A DNA stretch of 64,000 nt from an uncultured Bacteroidota bacterium. Its GTDB lineage: Bacteria > Bacteroidota > Bacteroidia > Chitinophagales > Chitinophagaceae. The notes below the pieces were generated by a model, which did not search any database, was not told the origin of the DNA, and saw only the letters and a program-made list of their open reading frames with translations. Below, one piece after another: positions 1 to 8,365 of the stretch. Positions within the stretch are counted from its first letter, which is position 1, and each line of letters starts with the position of its first letter. A program made the position numbers and the translations under genes. The stretch is from NCBI GenBank assembly GCA_903877645.1, contig CAIRES010000042.1:30076-94075 (forward strand), in the 5' to 3' direction.

Positions 1-127
1 TATTAGCTTCATTCTTGCCTAAGTTATGGTACTCTACCGCCATACCGGCATTCACACCAACCTCAAAATTCTGAGCGTTTATTCCGGTTGCTGCGAGTAG
101 TAGTATAGATAAAAGGGTAAATCTCAT
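1..127 (-). CDS. Secreted outer-membrane barrel-type protein, N-terminal part only (cut by window edge)
   Basis: The first 42 codons are visible; the rest lies to the left of the window. The protein starts with a signal peptide (basic start, Leu/Ala-rich core, cleavage before QNFE). The mature start QNFEVGVNAGM closely matches QNFELGLNAGI in the next gene, so the two are tandem paralogues. Bacteroidota proteins with this start are typically small outer-membrane beta-barrels. The ATG is at 127, 16 nt downstream of the neighbour's stop, so the pair is probably one transcript. No specific function can be assigned. Confidence 0.6.
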   Translation of the reverse strand, partial: MRFTLLSILLLAATGINAQNFEVGVNAGMAVEYHNLGKNEAN

Positions 128-143
128 TTTGCGGGTTTTAAGA

Positions 144-785
144 TCAGAGTTTATAACGTATGCCAATGGTAAGCGGATAAGCAAATGCCTGGAACTTATT
201 CATAGGCCCTTCGCTAAAGCGCATATAGTCTGCATTGAGGTCTGCATTGATACCTATGTGCTTAGTGCAGAAGTAAGTAGCGCCTAACTGCATGCATGCT
301 GAATAACCGTAAGAGCCGTTTTTATTGAGTTGAAAAGCATCGGATGCTGCGTAATGGCCTTGCTCATCTTTGATGAATATATACCCCGCCGATACCCCAC
401 CGTAGAACTGAAAACGCTTTAGCGATATTACTCTGTTCAGCAGAAATTTGACCGGGTAATAGACGTTTGCAAAATATGGGGAATACCAATATTTATTCGC
501 ATTTTTCACGTAAACCAGCATAGCGGTGGAACGACCATCTAAATCAACATAGCTATACGATGCTTCTCTTTTCTCAGCCGACAACCCATATTGCCATTTC
601 TTTGTTGTTCGCAACATTTTCAGCGTATATGCTTCTGTTGGGCCGCGATAAAAGTCTGTGACCGGGTTCATATTTCCTATTTGACTATTGACGAGTATAC
701 CTGCATTCAGACCCAGTTCAAAATTCTGAGCGTTGGCATATATTGCTAGCGAAGCGAGCAACGAAAAAAATATGAATTTCTTCAT
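144..785 (-). CDS. Small outer-membrane beta-barrel protein, tandem paralogue of the preceding partial gene
   Basis: 213 residues. An N-terminal signal peptide ends at ...YANA before QNFELGLNAG. The remainder alternates polar and hydrophobic residues with many aromatic positions and ends in ...GIRYKL, as expected of a short porin-like barrel. No catalytic motif is visible. The adjacent partial gene has nearly the same mature N-terminus, which indicates a local duplication. Outer-membrane location is inferred from signal peptide and strand pattern; the role is unknown. Confidence 0.65.
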   Translation of the reverse strand: MKKFIFFSLLASLAIYANAQNFELGLNAGILVNSQIGNMNPVTDFYRGPTEAYTLKMLRTTKKWQYGLSAEKREASYSYVDLDGRSTAMLVYVKNANKYWYSPYFANVYYPVKFLLNRVISLKRFQFYGGVSAGYIFIKDEQGHYAASDAFQLNKNGSYGYSACMQLGATYFCTKHIGINADLNADYMRFSEGPMNKFQAFAYPLTIGIRYKL

Positions 786-858
786 TTAGGTGTAGTTTTC
801 CATTTAAAGATAAGAAATATGATATAAAAGACACCTATTCAGCAAAAATAGTTGGGTT

Positions 859-1980
859 TTATTGTGCACCGGGTATACCATACGTATCGTACCAGTAGCT
901 TTCGGGTATGGATACTACCTGGGCCACTTCTTTGTCTATGGCTATACGGGCTTTGAGGTAGTCTATATCCATGTCTTTGGAGAAAACGAAGCTGCCATTG
1001 GCTACCGGGTAGCCATAGCCTTGCAGCACGGCTATGAATTGGGGGCTATTGAGCATGGCTGCGGTATAGATGAGGTCGCTGCGGGTGATCTCGTATTGCT
1101 GCTCCAGGTGCACCTTACTTTGCGCATAGCCGGTGCTGTAGCTGCTGGTAGTGGTTTCGGTATTGCCGAGTATAGTTATAGACATTTCTTCATTCAGCGC
1201 CTTGATGAAGGATAGCTGCAGGTTGCCGTCGCTGTTGTTTTGCTTACCGTCTTTTATCTCAAAATCGGCCTGGCGCGGTATCATCAGGGATAGGGAGCTG
1301 CCACTCTCGTCAAGTATCTTCTTCAGTTCCAGCTTGGTTTGCTCATCATAAGAATCGTATTTGATGATGCGCACGGGCTGCCCAAAGAGCTCTATATACT
1401 GCGCCCAGTCGGCATAGCCGCCACGCTTATAGAGGCTGTATGGGGCGCATTTCAATAGCAGGCCCAGGTCTTTGTCTTCGCCCATCACCCATATATTGCC
1501 CAGGCCATCATAGGATATGCCGTCAGTACCGGTTTGCTCATAAGTAATTATACCGAGGTCGGGGCGGATGTGCTTCCGGGGAATAGGCTGAAAAGCGAAT
1601 TCCCTTCCGGGTATGAATTCTATACCTGATATGCCCCATAGCTGCGTTTCCATGATGGTGCGCATCACCTCCCTGAAGGGCAATGAGCGTAACAGGCCAT
1701 CCAATTCATGCACTCTTTTGCCATTAGCATGAAAACAAATTTCTTTATTGAGCACCGCATCTATGCGCTTACTGATGACACCGGAGAGGTGGCCATCGAG
1801 TACCACATCTTCGTAGAGATCGTAGAGGCGGGTGCGGGTGGGGTAATACACAGACTCTGCGCTGATGAGCGCGCCACGCCATGTGGCAATGTCTTTGCGG
1901 CTGCGGTCTACCGAGCGTATATTGAGCTCATTGAGTATGATCTCCTGTTTTTTCTGATCGGTCTTATACGTTTTTACCAT
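859..1980 (-). CDS. Phage portal protein, DUF935 / Mu gp29-like
   Basis: 373 residues. The order of motifs (GLLRSLPFREVMRTIME, then an aromatic stretch with LFGQPVRIIKYD, then a long helical C-terminus) matches the DUF935 portal family of Mu-like phages. Portals form the dodecameric ring at one capsid vertex through which the terminase pumps DNA. It is shorter than Mu gp29 (about 510 residues). It is the last gene of module A, downstream of both terminase subunits and the DUF1320 gene. No frameshift is seen. Family assignment is by motif reading, not a search. Confidence 0.8.
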   Translation of the reverse strand: MVKTYKTDQKKQEIILNELNIRSVDRSRKDIATWRGALISAESVYYPTRTRLYDLYEDVVLDGHLSGVISKRIDAVLNKEICFHANGKRVHELDGLLRSLPFREVMRTIMETQLWGISGIEFIPGREFAFQPIPRKHIRPDLGIITYEQTGTDGISYDGLGNIWVMGEDKDLGLLLKCAPYSLYKRGGYADWAQYIELFGQPVRIIKYDSYDEQTKLELKKILDESGSSLSLMIPRQADFEIKDGKQNNSDGNLQLSFIKALNEEMSITILGNTETTTSSYSTGYAQSKVHLEQQYEITRSDLIYTAAMLNSPQFIAVLQGYGYPVANGSFVFSKDMDIDYLKARIAIDKEVAQVVSIPESYWYDTYGIPGAQ

Positions 1981-2062
1981 AGGGGTTTATTTAGTTGAGT
2001 TCGTTTTTTAAAGAATGAGCCGAAATCTATATCTTGTGCTGCTATTACCAGTTGAGAAAACT

Positions 2063-2422
2063 ATGAAACGCTTAATTGCAGACCTCTATAAGATCGTTTA
2101 CAAAATAACGAATGCCAATATGGTATCGCTTATGTTTTCGATATCTTATGTGAGTGTGTTGAATTTCATATCACTATATGGTATCGGGTTGCTACTGGAG
2201 CGCAATTCGGCGGCCAAGATCATACATAAATTAGTTTCGTATCCGGTTTCCATAGCTACCTTCATCGTTATCTTCCTGGTGAACCTTTGGCTGATGACCC
2301 CGATAAAGAATTTATCGAAAGAGCGTAAGAAGCCGCCATTCTATCCGTCCATCATTGCCTATACGCTGGTGTGCATAGTGCTGCTGATATTTATACACTA
2401 CCGCGATAAGCTGCCTAATTGA
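2063..2422 (+). CDS. Small three-helix membrane protein inside phage module A (cargo-like)
   Basis: 119 residues from the ATG at 2063. An in-frame ATG at 2015 would add 16 residues, but the MKRLIADLYK start looks more natural. Three hydrophobic segments are visible: near VSLMFSISYVSVLNFISL, near YPVSIATFIVIFLVNLWL and near IIAYTLVCIVLLIFIHY. The sequence ends in a basic tail. It lies between the portal and DUF1320 genes but on the opposite strand, so it is not part of the module A transcript. This is the usual position of a moron or cargo gene. I do not recognise a family. Confidence 0.55.
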   Translation: MKRLIADLYKIVYKITNANMVSLMFSISYVSVLNFISLYGIGLLLERNSAAKIIHKLVSYPVSIATFIVIFLVNLWLMTPIKNLSKERKKPPFYPSIIAYTLVCIVLLIFIHYRDKLPN

Positions 2423-2722
2423 GGCTTACCACAAATAGCTCAGGAATCTGCTCACTGAGTATTAGCGTGAACGGGTATATCGTAGCCCCAAAGCAAAGTT
2501 CGCCGTGGCCTTTTTCGAAATAAGAGAAGTACATAACCGTAGGATTTGATAGTAAGACAATAAATGTGGTATGTATTGAACAATAGAGCAGTCATGCAAA
2601 CGAAGAGTGGTCATGTTATTCAACATCCCCCTAACCCCCTTCGCCAACACACAAACCCAAGCTACAAGGGGGAATTACCAACAGGAGCATCAGCTTTTGG
2701 TATTTGTAATTTCGCAACACTA
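2423..2722. other. Intergenic stretch with a palindromic G/C-run repeat
   Basis: No convincing gene. The stretch separates the rightward membrane-protein gene from the leftward DUF1320 gene. It holds one inverted copy (2624-2676) of the dispersed repeat also seen at 34929, 37921 and 39489. Short reading frames here have no protein-like composition. Confidence 0.6.
2624..2676 (-). repeat. Dispersed intergenic repeat, copy 1 (inverted)
   Basis: C-rich run catccccctaaccccctt, then cgccaacacac, then aagggggaatt. This is the reverse complement of the unit at 34929-35002, which has ggaaattccccctt at one end and gggggttagggggatg at the other. All four copies in the window are intergenic. Confidence 0.7.
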
Positions 2723-3157
2723 TCAATAGAAATTATTTCGCTTAGGGTTGCTGTTCCAATTGATGGCATCGCCTTCGGGTACGGTTTCAGTTGTGGTATC
2801 GAGGTAGGGCCAGCCGGCGGGCTGTGCCTGTCCGGCCATTATGCTTTTGAGTGTGCCTATGGCGTCCTGGTAGGCGGTGCGGTAGGCGGCAAAGTCTACA
2901 CCGGCATTTGAAAGCCGCAGCAGGTGCCAGCAGGCGAGGTCTTTTACGAGGCTCTCCAGGTATTCGTCTTGTATGACAGGCTCGGCGCTGTCGGTACCAA
3001 ACAGCTGCACAAGGTCGTAGCGGGCAAGGTACATTTTGGCTTCAGAGATTGCGGCATTTATGGCGCGGTCTGCGATCGTGCCGTCGGCACGGGTAATTTC
3101 GGTTATGATCTCGGCATAGATATTCGTAGCGAGATCCGCTTGGGAAATGATAGGCAT
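2723..3157 (-). CDS. Phage head-completion / neck protein, DUF1320 (Mu gp36-like)
   Basis: 144 residues. The N-terminal pattern MPIISQADLATNIYAEII, the helical centre (AINAAISEAKMYLARYDL) and the segment YLESLVKDLACWHLLRL fit the DUF1320 family, which sits between capsid and tail genes in Mu-like phages and is thought to act in head completion. In Mu it follows the major capsid gene. Here it is in module A with terminase and portal, away from the capsid gene in module B, so the gene order has been rearranged. It shares the leftward direction of the module. Confidence 0.75.
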   Translation of the reverse strand: MPIISQADLATNIYAEIITEITRADGTIADRAINAAISEAKMYLARYDLVQLFGTDSAEPVIQDEYLESLVKDLACWHLLRLSNAGVDFAAYRTAYQDAIGTLKSIMAGQAQPAGWPYLDTTTETVPEGDAINWNSNPKRNNFY

Positions 3158-3201
3158 CAGGATTTATTGATAGGGTGATCGTATATTAGTGTTCGGACAA
3201 A

Positions 3202-3762
3202 TCAGTTGTCATCGTCCTTATCTTTCTTGGCAGGCTTGTCGTCATCAGCATCATCATCATCGTCATCGTCTTTGTTCTTTTTATGCACGGTGGGTTTCTT
3301 TGTATCGGTCTTTTTGGGTTCAGCTTTTTCGGGCGCTTCGGCCTTTTCTACTTCTTCGCCATCGCCGGTTTTCTTCAGGGATGTTATTTTTTTCAGTGTG
3401 CGATCAAAGATGGCCTCGTAAGTATTGTTGGATACATCGCCTATATCCTGCTTTATGTAGCCATTGAGCGTTTTGGTGATGGCATCATCTGTAAGATCGG
3501 CAGTATCTACTGCTACAGATACTCTGACCACTACGCCCTTATTGGCTTTTTGCAACGCAGGTATCTTTTTGCGCTCGTCGGCATACTCCTTCAGTGCCAG
3601 CAACTGCCTGCGAAAAATGGCTGCATCAGATTTATTGGCCATCCGTGCATTACGTGCCTGGTTTTGCTCATTCTTTTCTTCGCGTGTCTTTTTTTCCTGT
3701 TGCGCAAAGGTGGTGAGGCTGAGCAAAAGAGTAACAGCCAGGAGTATGTGTTTGTTTTTCAT
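3202..3762 (-). CDS. Secreted protein with a long Lys/Asp-rich C-terminal tail
   Basis: 186 residues. A signal peptide (MKNKHILLAVTLLLSL, cleavage after TTFAQ) is followed by a basic helical region and a middle part containing VRVSVAVDTADLTDDA and ITKTLNGYIKQDIGD. From about residue 138 the sequence is almost only K, E, A, P and D, with a run of consecutive Asp residues. It lies between DUF1320 and terminase on the same strand. A -7-like GAACTTTG box and a gap of about 100 nt upstream suggest its own promoter. Not a phage structural family I know; probably host-derived cargo. Confidence 0.6.
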   Translation of the reverse strand: MKNKHILLAVTLLLSLTTFAQQEKKTREEKNEQNQARNARMANKSDAAIFRRQLLALKEYADERKKIPALQKANKGVVVRVSVAVDTADLTDDAITKTLNGYIKQDIGDVSNNTYEAIFDRTLKKITSLKKTGDGEEVEKAEAPEKAEPKKTDTKKPTVHKKNKDDDDDDDADDDKPAKKDKDDDN

Positions 3763-3859
3763 TAATGTTATTTAAACGCTGTGCAAAGTTCTTAAAAAAT
3801 ATCCATTGTTTAGTGATGTGTTGTATTAATTGTTGGGTGTGCTGTTGTGCCAGCCCATA

Positions 3860-5395
3860 CTAATACCGGTAATTGTTTATTGGCCTGCCCATTGTTACAA
3901 TTCCTTCGTCCACACCTTTAGCGGTCTTCTCCATCATTATCCATATAGCTCCTTCTACCGCATCGGGGCCATCATCGTGTGCGTGGCTGCCGGGTGCAAA
4001 GGCCACAAACTGCTCGGCCAGGCGCTGCATGTGCGGGTTATGCCGTTCCTGTTCATTCAGGTATAGCTCGCCATTGCGGTGCAGCGGCTCCAGCAGGCTT
4101 TCTATTCGCATAAACTTATCGGGCTTTTTACGCTTATCGCCGCGAATGGGTATTTTCATTCCGCTGCGGTTGCCCATATCGTTCATTTCTTTGAGCAGCA
4201 CATCCTGCATAAATACCTCTTCCATAAAATAATAACAGGCGCAGGCTACCACCATCCTCATGATGTTCCGGTGCCATTCCACCATTCGGGCCGTGGTAGC
4301 CTGCTCCAAATAGCATTTAATGATGTGGTATTCATCCCCGGTTTTGCCCACCAGCACGGTGGCTTTGTAGTCGTTAGTGGCTTTATAAGAAGGGTCGGTG
4401 TAGCATACCAGCATTTTATAGTCTGCGAGTGGCCTTGCGGGCTTGTACGCCATTTCTTTAAACACCGACCCTTCGATAATGGGATTATTAAAATATTCTT
4501 TCTGCTGCGCCGCATAGCTCTTCTGGCTGAGCACACGGTCGATATCCGCTTCTGTATTTTTTTCGGGCCATGTGGCATGGCCCTGCTCATCGCGAATGCT
4601 TACTTCCTCCACATGGTCGGCCATGCGGGTGGCACGCTCTATGCAGCAATCTGCGGCTATACGGTTGCCACAAAAAATAATAGTAGTGGGCTGCGATACC
4701 GAGCGTGTACCTATAGCAGCCTCTTCTATCCACCGCCATTTTTTGGCAATGATCTCGGGGTTCAGGCAGTCGGCATCTGTGTCTACATCGTCAAATAATA
4801 TCACATCGGGCCGCACCTGGTCGTTCTTTGTACCCCTTGGGCTTTGCCCGGCGCCGAGCGCACGAAATGCGATACCCGACTGCGTTATGAATTCCTCGGC
4901 ATGCCATGTACCTGAATTTTCCTGTATGCCATAGTCTTGAATAATGCGCTGGTTGTATTGCAGGTTGGCACGGTAAGGCATCAGCAAACGGGCGGCATTG
5001 TCGAGGCTATTGCTTACCATCAGTATATAACGCTTATGCAGCCTGCCGGGCAATACTCTTCCGCTTCTATTGTCTTCGGGTATGTGGCCTGCCAATGCCA
5101 GGTACAGTACTTCCATCATGGTACGGGTACTCTTGGCCAGCTCGCGGCTCCAGAGGCGCACCTCGTACCACTCTGTATTTTGCAGTACCCGCATAGTGGC
5201 CCTTTTATGAAATGCGGCAGGCGGTGCGTAGCTATAACGTGGGAAGTAATACCTGAACCATTCTTCGGGGTTAGCCTCCAGCCGGGCTATTCTTTTTATA
5301 CGGTTTCCATCTGTCTCTTCACTGTCAATTGATGTGGACTCCAATATTTGTTTTACATGCTCATCCCAATGAGCTATTGTTTGCTTCTCTGTCAT
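3860..5395 (-). CDS. Terminase large subunit (DNA-packaging ATPase/nuclease)
   Basis: 511 residues. The terminase-type Walker A variant is LWSRELAKST, near residue 82. Walker B is VILFDDVD, near residue 196. The C-terminal nuclease part shows candidate acidic residues in MLVCYTDPSY (near 332), in MEEVF (near 392) and in HDDGPDAVEG (near 474). The enzyme docks on the portal, pumps DNA into the capsid and cuts it. The length is normal and all motor and nuclease motifs appear intact, so packaging could still work. The small terminase gene lies 54 nt upstream. Confidence 0.85.
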   Translation of the reverse strand: MTEKQTIAHWDEHVKQILESTSIDSEETDGNRIKRIARLEANPEEWFRYYFPRYSYAPPAAFHKRATMRVLQNTEWYEVRLWSRELAKSTRTMMEVLYLALAGHIPEDNRSGRVLPGRLHKRYILMVSNSLDNAARLLMPYRANLQYNQRIIQDYGIQENSGTWHAEEFITQSGIAFRALGAGQSPRGTKNDQVRPDVILFDDVDTDADCLNPEIIAKKWRWIEEAAIGTRSVSQPTTIIFCGNRIAADCCIERATRMADHVEEVSIRDEQGHATWPEKNTEADIDRVLSQKSYAAQQKEYFNNPIIEGSVFKEMAYKPARPLADYKMLVCYTDPSYKATNDYKATVLVGKTGDEYHIIKCYLEQATTARMVEWHRNIMRMVVACACYYFMEEVFMQDVLLKEMNDMGNRSGMKIPIRGDKRKKPDKFMRIESLLEPLHRNGELYLNEQERHNPHMQRLAEQFVAFAPGSHAHDDGPDAVEGAIWIMMEKTAKGVDEGIVTMGRPINNYRY

Positions 5396-5449
5396 ATACT
5401 GCGGGCTTATATAGAACTTTTACTTTTCATTACGGTCACGTTCCAATGG

Positions 5450-5902
5450 TTACAGCCACATATTGGCTGCTATGCGTTGTTTGATGAACGCATTCAATTG
5501 GATAGTGACCGTTTTGGTAAGTTCCAGGTCCTTTTTCAGCAGCCATGTGGTGAACAGCTCTGCTACTTCAATGATGGTGGCAATAGGCAGCGTAGTCTCC
5601 AGGTTTTTGACGGAAGCAGTATACTTGAGTATTAGGTCTACGGTCTTAGGATTTGTATTGCCTTCCTCTTTTGCATCTTTATTCAGCTTTTCCAGCAAGT
5701 CATACAGATGTGTCAACTGGTTAGGCCGCGAGGTGAGCAGGGAGCGCTTCATGCCATCCCATGCGCCGCTTTGTATCCAATGGCGTATAGTGGCTTCGTC
5801 GGCACCTGTATAGGCGGCTATCTCGCTGATAGTGTAATCTTGCTTTGTATAGAGTATACGCGCACTTTCTTTTCGGTCATTGTACTTATCTGCTTCCTGC
5901 AT
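5450..5902 (-). CDS. Terminase small subunit with N-terminal helix-turn-helix
   Basis: 150 residues. The first 50 contain a helix-turn-helix (YTISEIAAYTGADEATIRHW) followed by the GAWDGMKRS stretch found in small terminases of Mu-like and other Bacteroidota phages. The rest is helical and likely oligomerises. The small subunit recognises DNA and recruits the large subunit. It is the first gene of module A. Its ATG at 5902 is 50 nt from the -7 box of the composite promoter at 5952-6052. Function follows from the HTH, the size and the position before the large terminase. Confidence 0.75.
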   Translation of the reverse strand: MQEADKYNDRKESARILYTKQDYTISEIAAYTGADEATIRHWIQSGAWDGMKRSLLTSRPNQLTHLYDLLEKLNKDAKEEGNTNPKTVDLILKYTASVKNLETTLPIATIIEVAELFTTWLLKKDLELTKTVTIQLNAFIKQRIAANMWL

Positions 5903-5951
5903 TTTGATAGGGGATTATAGATATGAAGGGTAAAAATTACCTTTCATAGCA

Positions 5952-6052
5952 CAAAGGTGAAGCGCATTTTTGGAAACAACAATTTGAATATCTATGACAG
6001 ACGCGTACAAGTCTATGACAGCGCGGAAAGCGCGCTGTCATAAAACTTTTTT
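5952..6052 (-). promoter_or_regulatory. Composite promoter/operator of phage module A
   Basis: Read leftward: a T-run on the plus strand (6047-6052), then half-sites at 6035-6042 (CTGTCATA), 6014-6021 (TATGACAG) and 5993-6000 (TATGACAG), in exact 21-nt steps. The first two form a near-perfect palindrome around a gcggaaagc core. Nine nt further is a -33 box (ATTG, 5980-5983). After 20 nt comes a -7 box (CACCTTTG, 5952-5959). Spacing is identical to the promoter of module B. A DnaA-box-like TGTGGATAA (6054-6062) lies just outside. Confidence 0.8.
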
Positions 6053-6062
6053 CTGTGGATAA

Positions 6063-6249
6063 CGTGTATCAGTTACTTGAATTTCTATGCAATAAACATG
6101 CGCATATTATTGCTATGGCAAAGTGCCGTGGAGCGAAGTGAAAAGCAGGATGCCCCGTCATAAAATGAGTGAATTTCTTAATGCATTAAAAGAGCAAGTA
6201 CATGAAATATATTGTTTGGTATCCGGCTCAAATTCCGGCACGGCAGAGT
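6063..6249. other. Gap between module A promoter and lipoprotein gene
   Basis: No gene recognised. There is no terminator-like hairpin with a clear T-run and no further copy of the half-sites. Confidence 0.5.
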
Positions 6250-6408
6250 TCATGCAGAAGCGCTTGTAGGTGGGTGGTATCGGTGCGGGAGCAGTAGGGG
6301 ATTGTTTTTATGGTCGGGTATGATGTTGCTGGCCCGCTGATTACCGTTGCCGCAACTGGCGAAGAACAAGGTGCCAATAGCTATTGAAATGAGTGTGGTT
6401 GTGCACAT
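6250..6408 (-). CDS. Small lipoprotein, 52 residues
   Basis: Reads MCTTTLISIAIGTLFFASC and then GNGNQRASN, ending ...PPTSASA. A short hydrophobic core runs into a lipobox FASC with Cys at 19, so the product should be exported and lipid-anchored, leaving only about 34 mature residues. It lies between the module A promoter and the GNAT gene, on the same strand as module A but upstream of its promoter. No family is recognised. The lipobox makes a real gene plausible despite the small size. Confidence 0.5.
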   Translation of the reverse strand: MCTTTLISIAIGTLFFASCGNGNQRASNIIPDHKNNPLLLPHRYHPPTSASA

Positions 6409-6487
6409 GATGTGTTATAAAAATACCGCTTTATATGCGAATAGCTGCCCGGAATGGTTTGGGTACACAGGTACTTTAATAGTTTAT

Positions 6488-6495
6488 TAACTTTG
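6488..6495 (+). promoter_or_regulatory. -7 promoter box of the GNAT gene
   Basis: TAACTTTG fits the Bacteroidota -7 consensus TAnnTTTG and ends 16 nt before the ATG at 6512. No well-spaced -33 TTTG is seen. Confidence 0.5.
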
Positions 6496-6511
6496 CCGCC
6501 ATTCATTGGTT

Positions 6512-7063
6512 ATGATCGGGCAGCTAACTATATACAGGGCAGACATACAGGATATAGATATACTGGCACATTTGAGTATCAGTACATTCCGCGACGCATT
6601 TGGCCAGGCCAATACCAAGGAAGACATGGACAAGTACCTGGCCGAAGAAATGAGCCGTGAAAAGTTATACGCAGAATTGAATGACAAGGATAATTGTTTC
6701 TTTATGGTGAGTGACCATGAGCGGGTTGTGGGTTATGCCAAAATGCGCGTAGCTGATATACCTGAAGAACTTGCAGGTACTAACCCTATAGAGGTAGAGC
6801 GCATCTATGTGCTACAGGCATACCACAATAAAAAGATAGGCACTGTGCTTATGGACCACTGCATAACATTTGCCATGCATGGAGGCTATGATGTACTGTG
6901 GCTGGGTGTATGGGAGCATAACGGCGGGGCCATCCGGTTTTATGAACGCCTGGGTTTTGAGCTGTTTGGTGCACACAACTTCCTGCTGGGGAACGATATG
7001 CAGACAGATGTGCTGATGAAGAAAAAATTAAGTGGTAGTGATCATATCACTACCACTTCGTAA
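6512..7063 (+). CDS. GNAT-family N-acetyltransferase
   Basis: 183 residues from the ATG at 6512. A TTG two codons upstream is an alternative. The acetyl-CoA binding motif A region is IEVERIYVLQAYHNKKIGTV, with a Q/H-N-K-K-IG variant of the usual R/Q-x-x-G-x-G/A loop. It is followed by LWLGVWEHNGGAIRFYERLG, the classic GNAT motif B. Such enzymes transfer an acetyl group from acetyl-CoA to an amine of a small molecule or protein; the substrate cannot be read from the sequence. Its 3' end overlaps the convergent M16 gene by 22 nt. Confidence 0.85.
   Translation: MIGQLTIYRADIQDIDILAHLSISTFRDAFGQANTKEDMDKYLAEEMSREKLYAELNDKDNCFFMVSDHERVVGYAKMRVADIPEELAGTNPIEVERIYVLQAYHNKKIGTVLMDHCITFAMHGGYDVLWLGVWEHNGGAIRFYERLGFELFGAHNFLLGNDMQTDVLMKKKLSGSDHITTTS
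7030..7058. terminator. Perfect 13-bp hairpin inside the overlapping 3' ends of GNAT and M16 genes
   Basis: Stem AAGTGGTAGTGAT (7030-7042) and its exact complement at 7046-7058, with a 3-nt loop CAT. It encodes the last residues of both convergent genes and contains the stop codon of the M16 gene. It has no T-run, so it may block antisense read-through or stabilise 3' ends rather than act as a canonical intrinsic terminator. Confidence 0.55.
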
Positions 7064-8325
7064 TATGCTTTCGGGTTGAAATATTTTTGTGCCAATGCCT
7101 GTAACTCCTGTGCCGTAACGCTTTTGTATATCTGTACGTTATTATTGAAATAGTCTTCGGTAAAGCCATTTAATATAAGCGTCCGCCAGCGTTGCAGTAT
7201 AGAGAAAGGTCCATCAAGGTCGCCGAGGAGGCCGCCGAGGAGATAGTTTTTAACGAGGAGCAATTCGTCTTCGTCGGCAGCTTCGTTGCAGAGGACATCC
7301 ATTTCATGGTATATCTCTTTTATCGCCTTTTCCACAACATCCCTGCCTGTTTCTGTATGAATAACAAAAGAGCCTCCATTCAACTCGGGAGAAAGTGAAC
7401 TATAAATACCGTATGTATAGCCTTTGTCTTCGCGTATATTGCTCATCAACCGGGAGCCAAAATAGCCGCCGAACAAAGTATTAAGGACTACAAAAGGAGT
7501 GTAGTCGGGGTGGTGACGATTAGGAAATAAACTGCCTATCCGTATAGCTCCCTGTACGCCATTAGGGTCATTGCTGATGTGGTGTACCCTTTCGGTCATG
7601 GCCGGCACCTGAAAAATACCTGTGTTGACTATTTTTTTCCCTGTAGCAACCTTTCCAAAAAAATCATTCAGGTACTTTACTTCTTTATCGCCAACCTGCC
7701 CTGCCATAAAAATACGTGCATCAGCAAAATTGTAATTGTTTTTATGAAAGGCTACGAGGTCTTCGCGGGTGAGGGCTTCAATGCCTTCCTTCTTTGAGAA
7801 CCTACCATAAGGATGGTCTTCCCCAAATAACAACAGATCAATTCTTTGATTAGCTACAAACTCGCATTGGCGGAGATTGATCAGTAATCGCTGAACCGTA
7901 TTCTGCTTGTAGATGCCGAGCTCATGCTCAGGAAAAGTAGCTTCCATGATCACCTCGCGTACTATTGGCAACAGTACCGGAAGGTGTTTGGTGAGCGAGT
8001 AAAGTGTAATAGTCGTAAAATCATTGCCTGCAGACACTTTAAGCTGTGCGCCGTAAAATTCGAGCGATTCATTTATCTGTTCCGCAGTATATTTCAGCGT
8101 GCCATTTTTCAACAGCCCGGCTGTAGCTTGTGCCACAGAAGCCTTTTGTTCCTGCCACAGGCCTGCTTTAAACATCCAGTCTATTTGTACCACGTCCTGC
8201 ACACCGGCGTTCAGCCAATATACGGGCACGCCATTGTCAAGCGATATCTCATTCATTGGAGGAAGCTTGTAATCAAACGTAACGGCATCATGAATTGGTG
8301 GTACTATCTTACGATCTAATATCAT
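7042..8325 (-). CDS. M16-family peptidase homologue lacking the HxxEH zinc motif
   Basis: 427 residues with the M16 two-domain layout: the N-domain opens with ISLDNGVPVYWLNAGVQDVV, and the C-domain carries the conserved segment SRLMSNIREDKGYTYGIYS near residue 290. Where catalytic M16 enzymes have HxxEH, this protein reads SVAQATAGLLKNGT, with neither His nor Glu in place. It therefore resembles the non-catalytic subunit of a two-part M16 protease or a scaffold. No catalytic partner gene is adjacent. A role in periplasmic or cytosolic peptide turnover is inferred only; no signal peptide is visible. Confidence 0.8.
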   Translation of the reverse strand: MILDRKIVPPIHDAVTFDYKLPPMNEISLDNGVPVYWLNAGVQDVVQIDWMFKAGLWQEQKASVAQATAGLLKNGTLKYTAEQINESLEFYGAQLKVSAGNDFTTITLYSLTKHLPVLLPIVREVIMEATFPEHELGIYKQNTVQRLLINLRQCEFVANQRIDLLLFGEDHPYGRFSKKEGIEALTREDLVAFHKNNYNFADARIFMAGQVGDKEVKYLNDFFGKVATGKKIVNTGIFQVPAMTERVHHISNDPNGVQGAIRIGSLFPNRHHPDYTPFVVLNTLFGGYFGSRLMSNIREDKGYTYGIYSSLSPELNGGSFVIHTETGRDVVEKAIKEIYHEMDVLCNEAADEDELLLVKNYLLGGLLGDLDGPFSILQRWRTLILNGFTEDYFNNNVQIYKSVTAQELQALAQKYFNPKAYYEVVVI

Positions 8326-8365
8326 CTTGTATACTTAAAGTATTCTTTAAAATTTTGTTTTGCAT

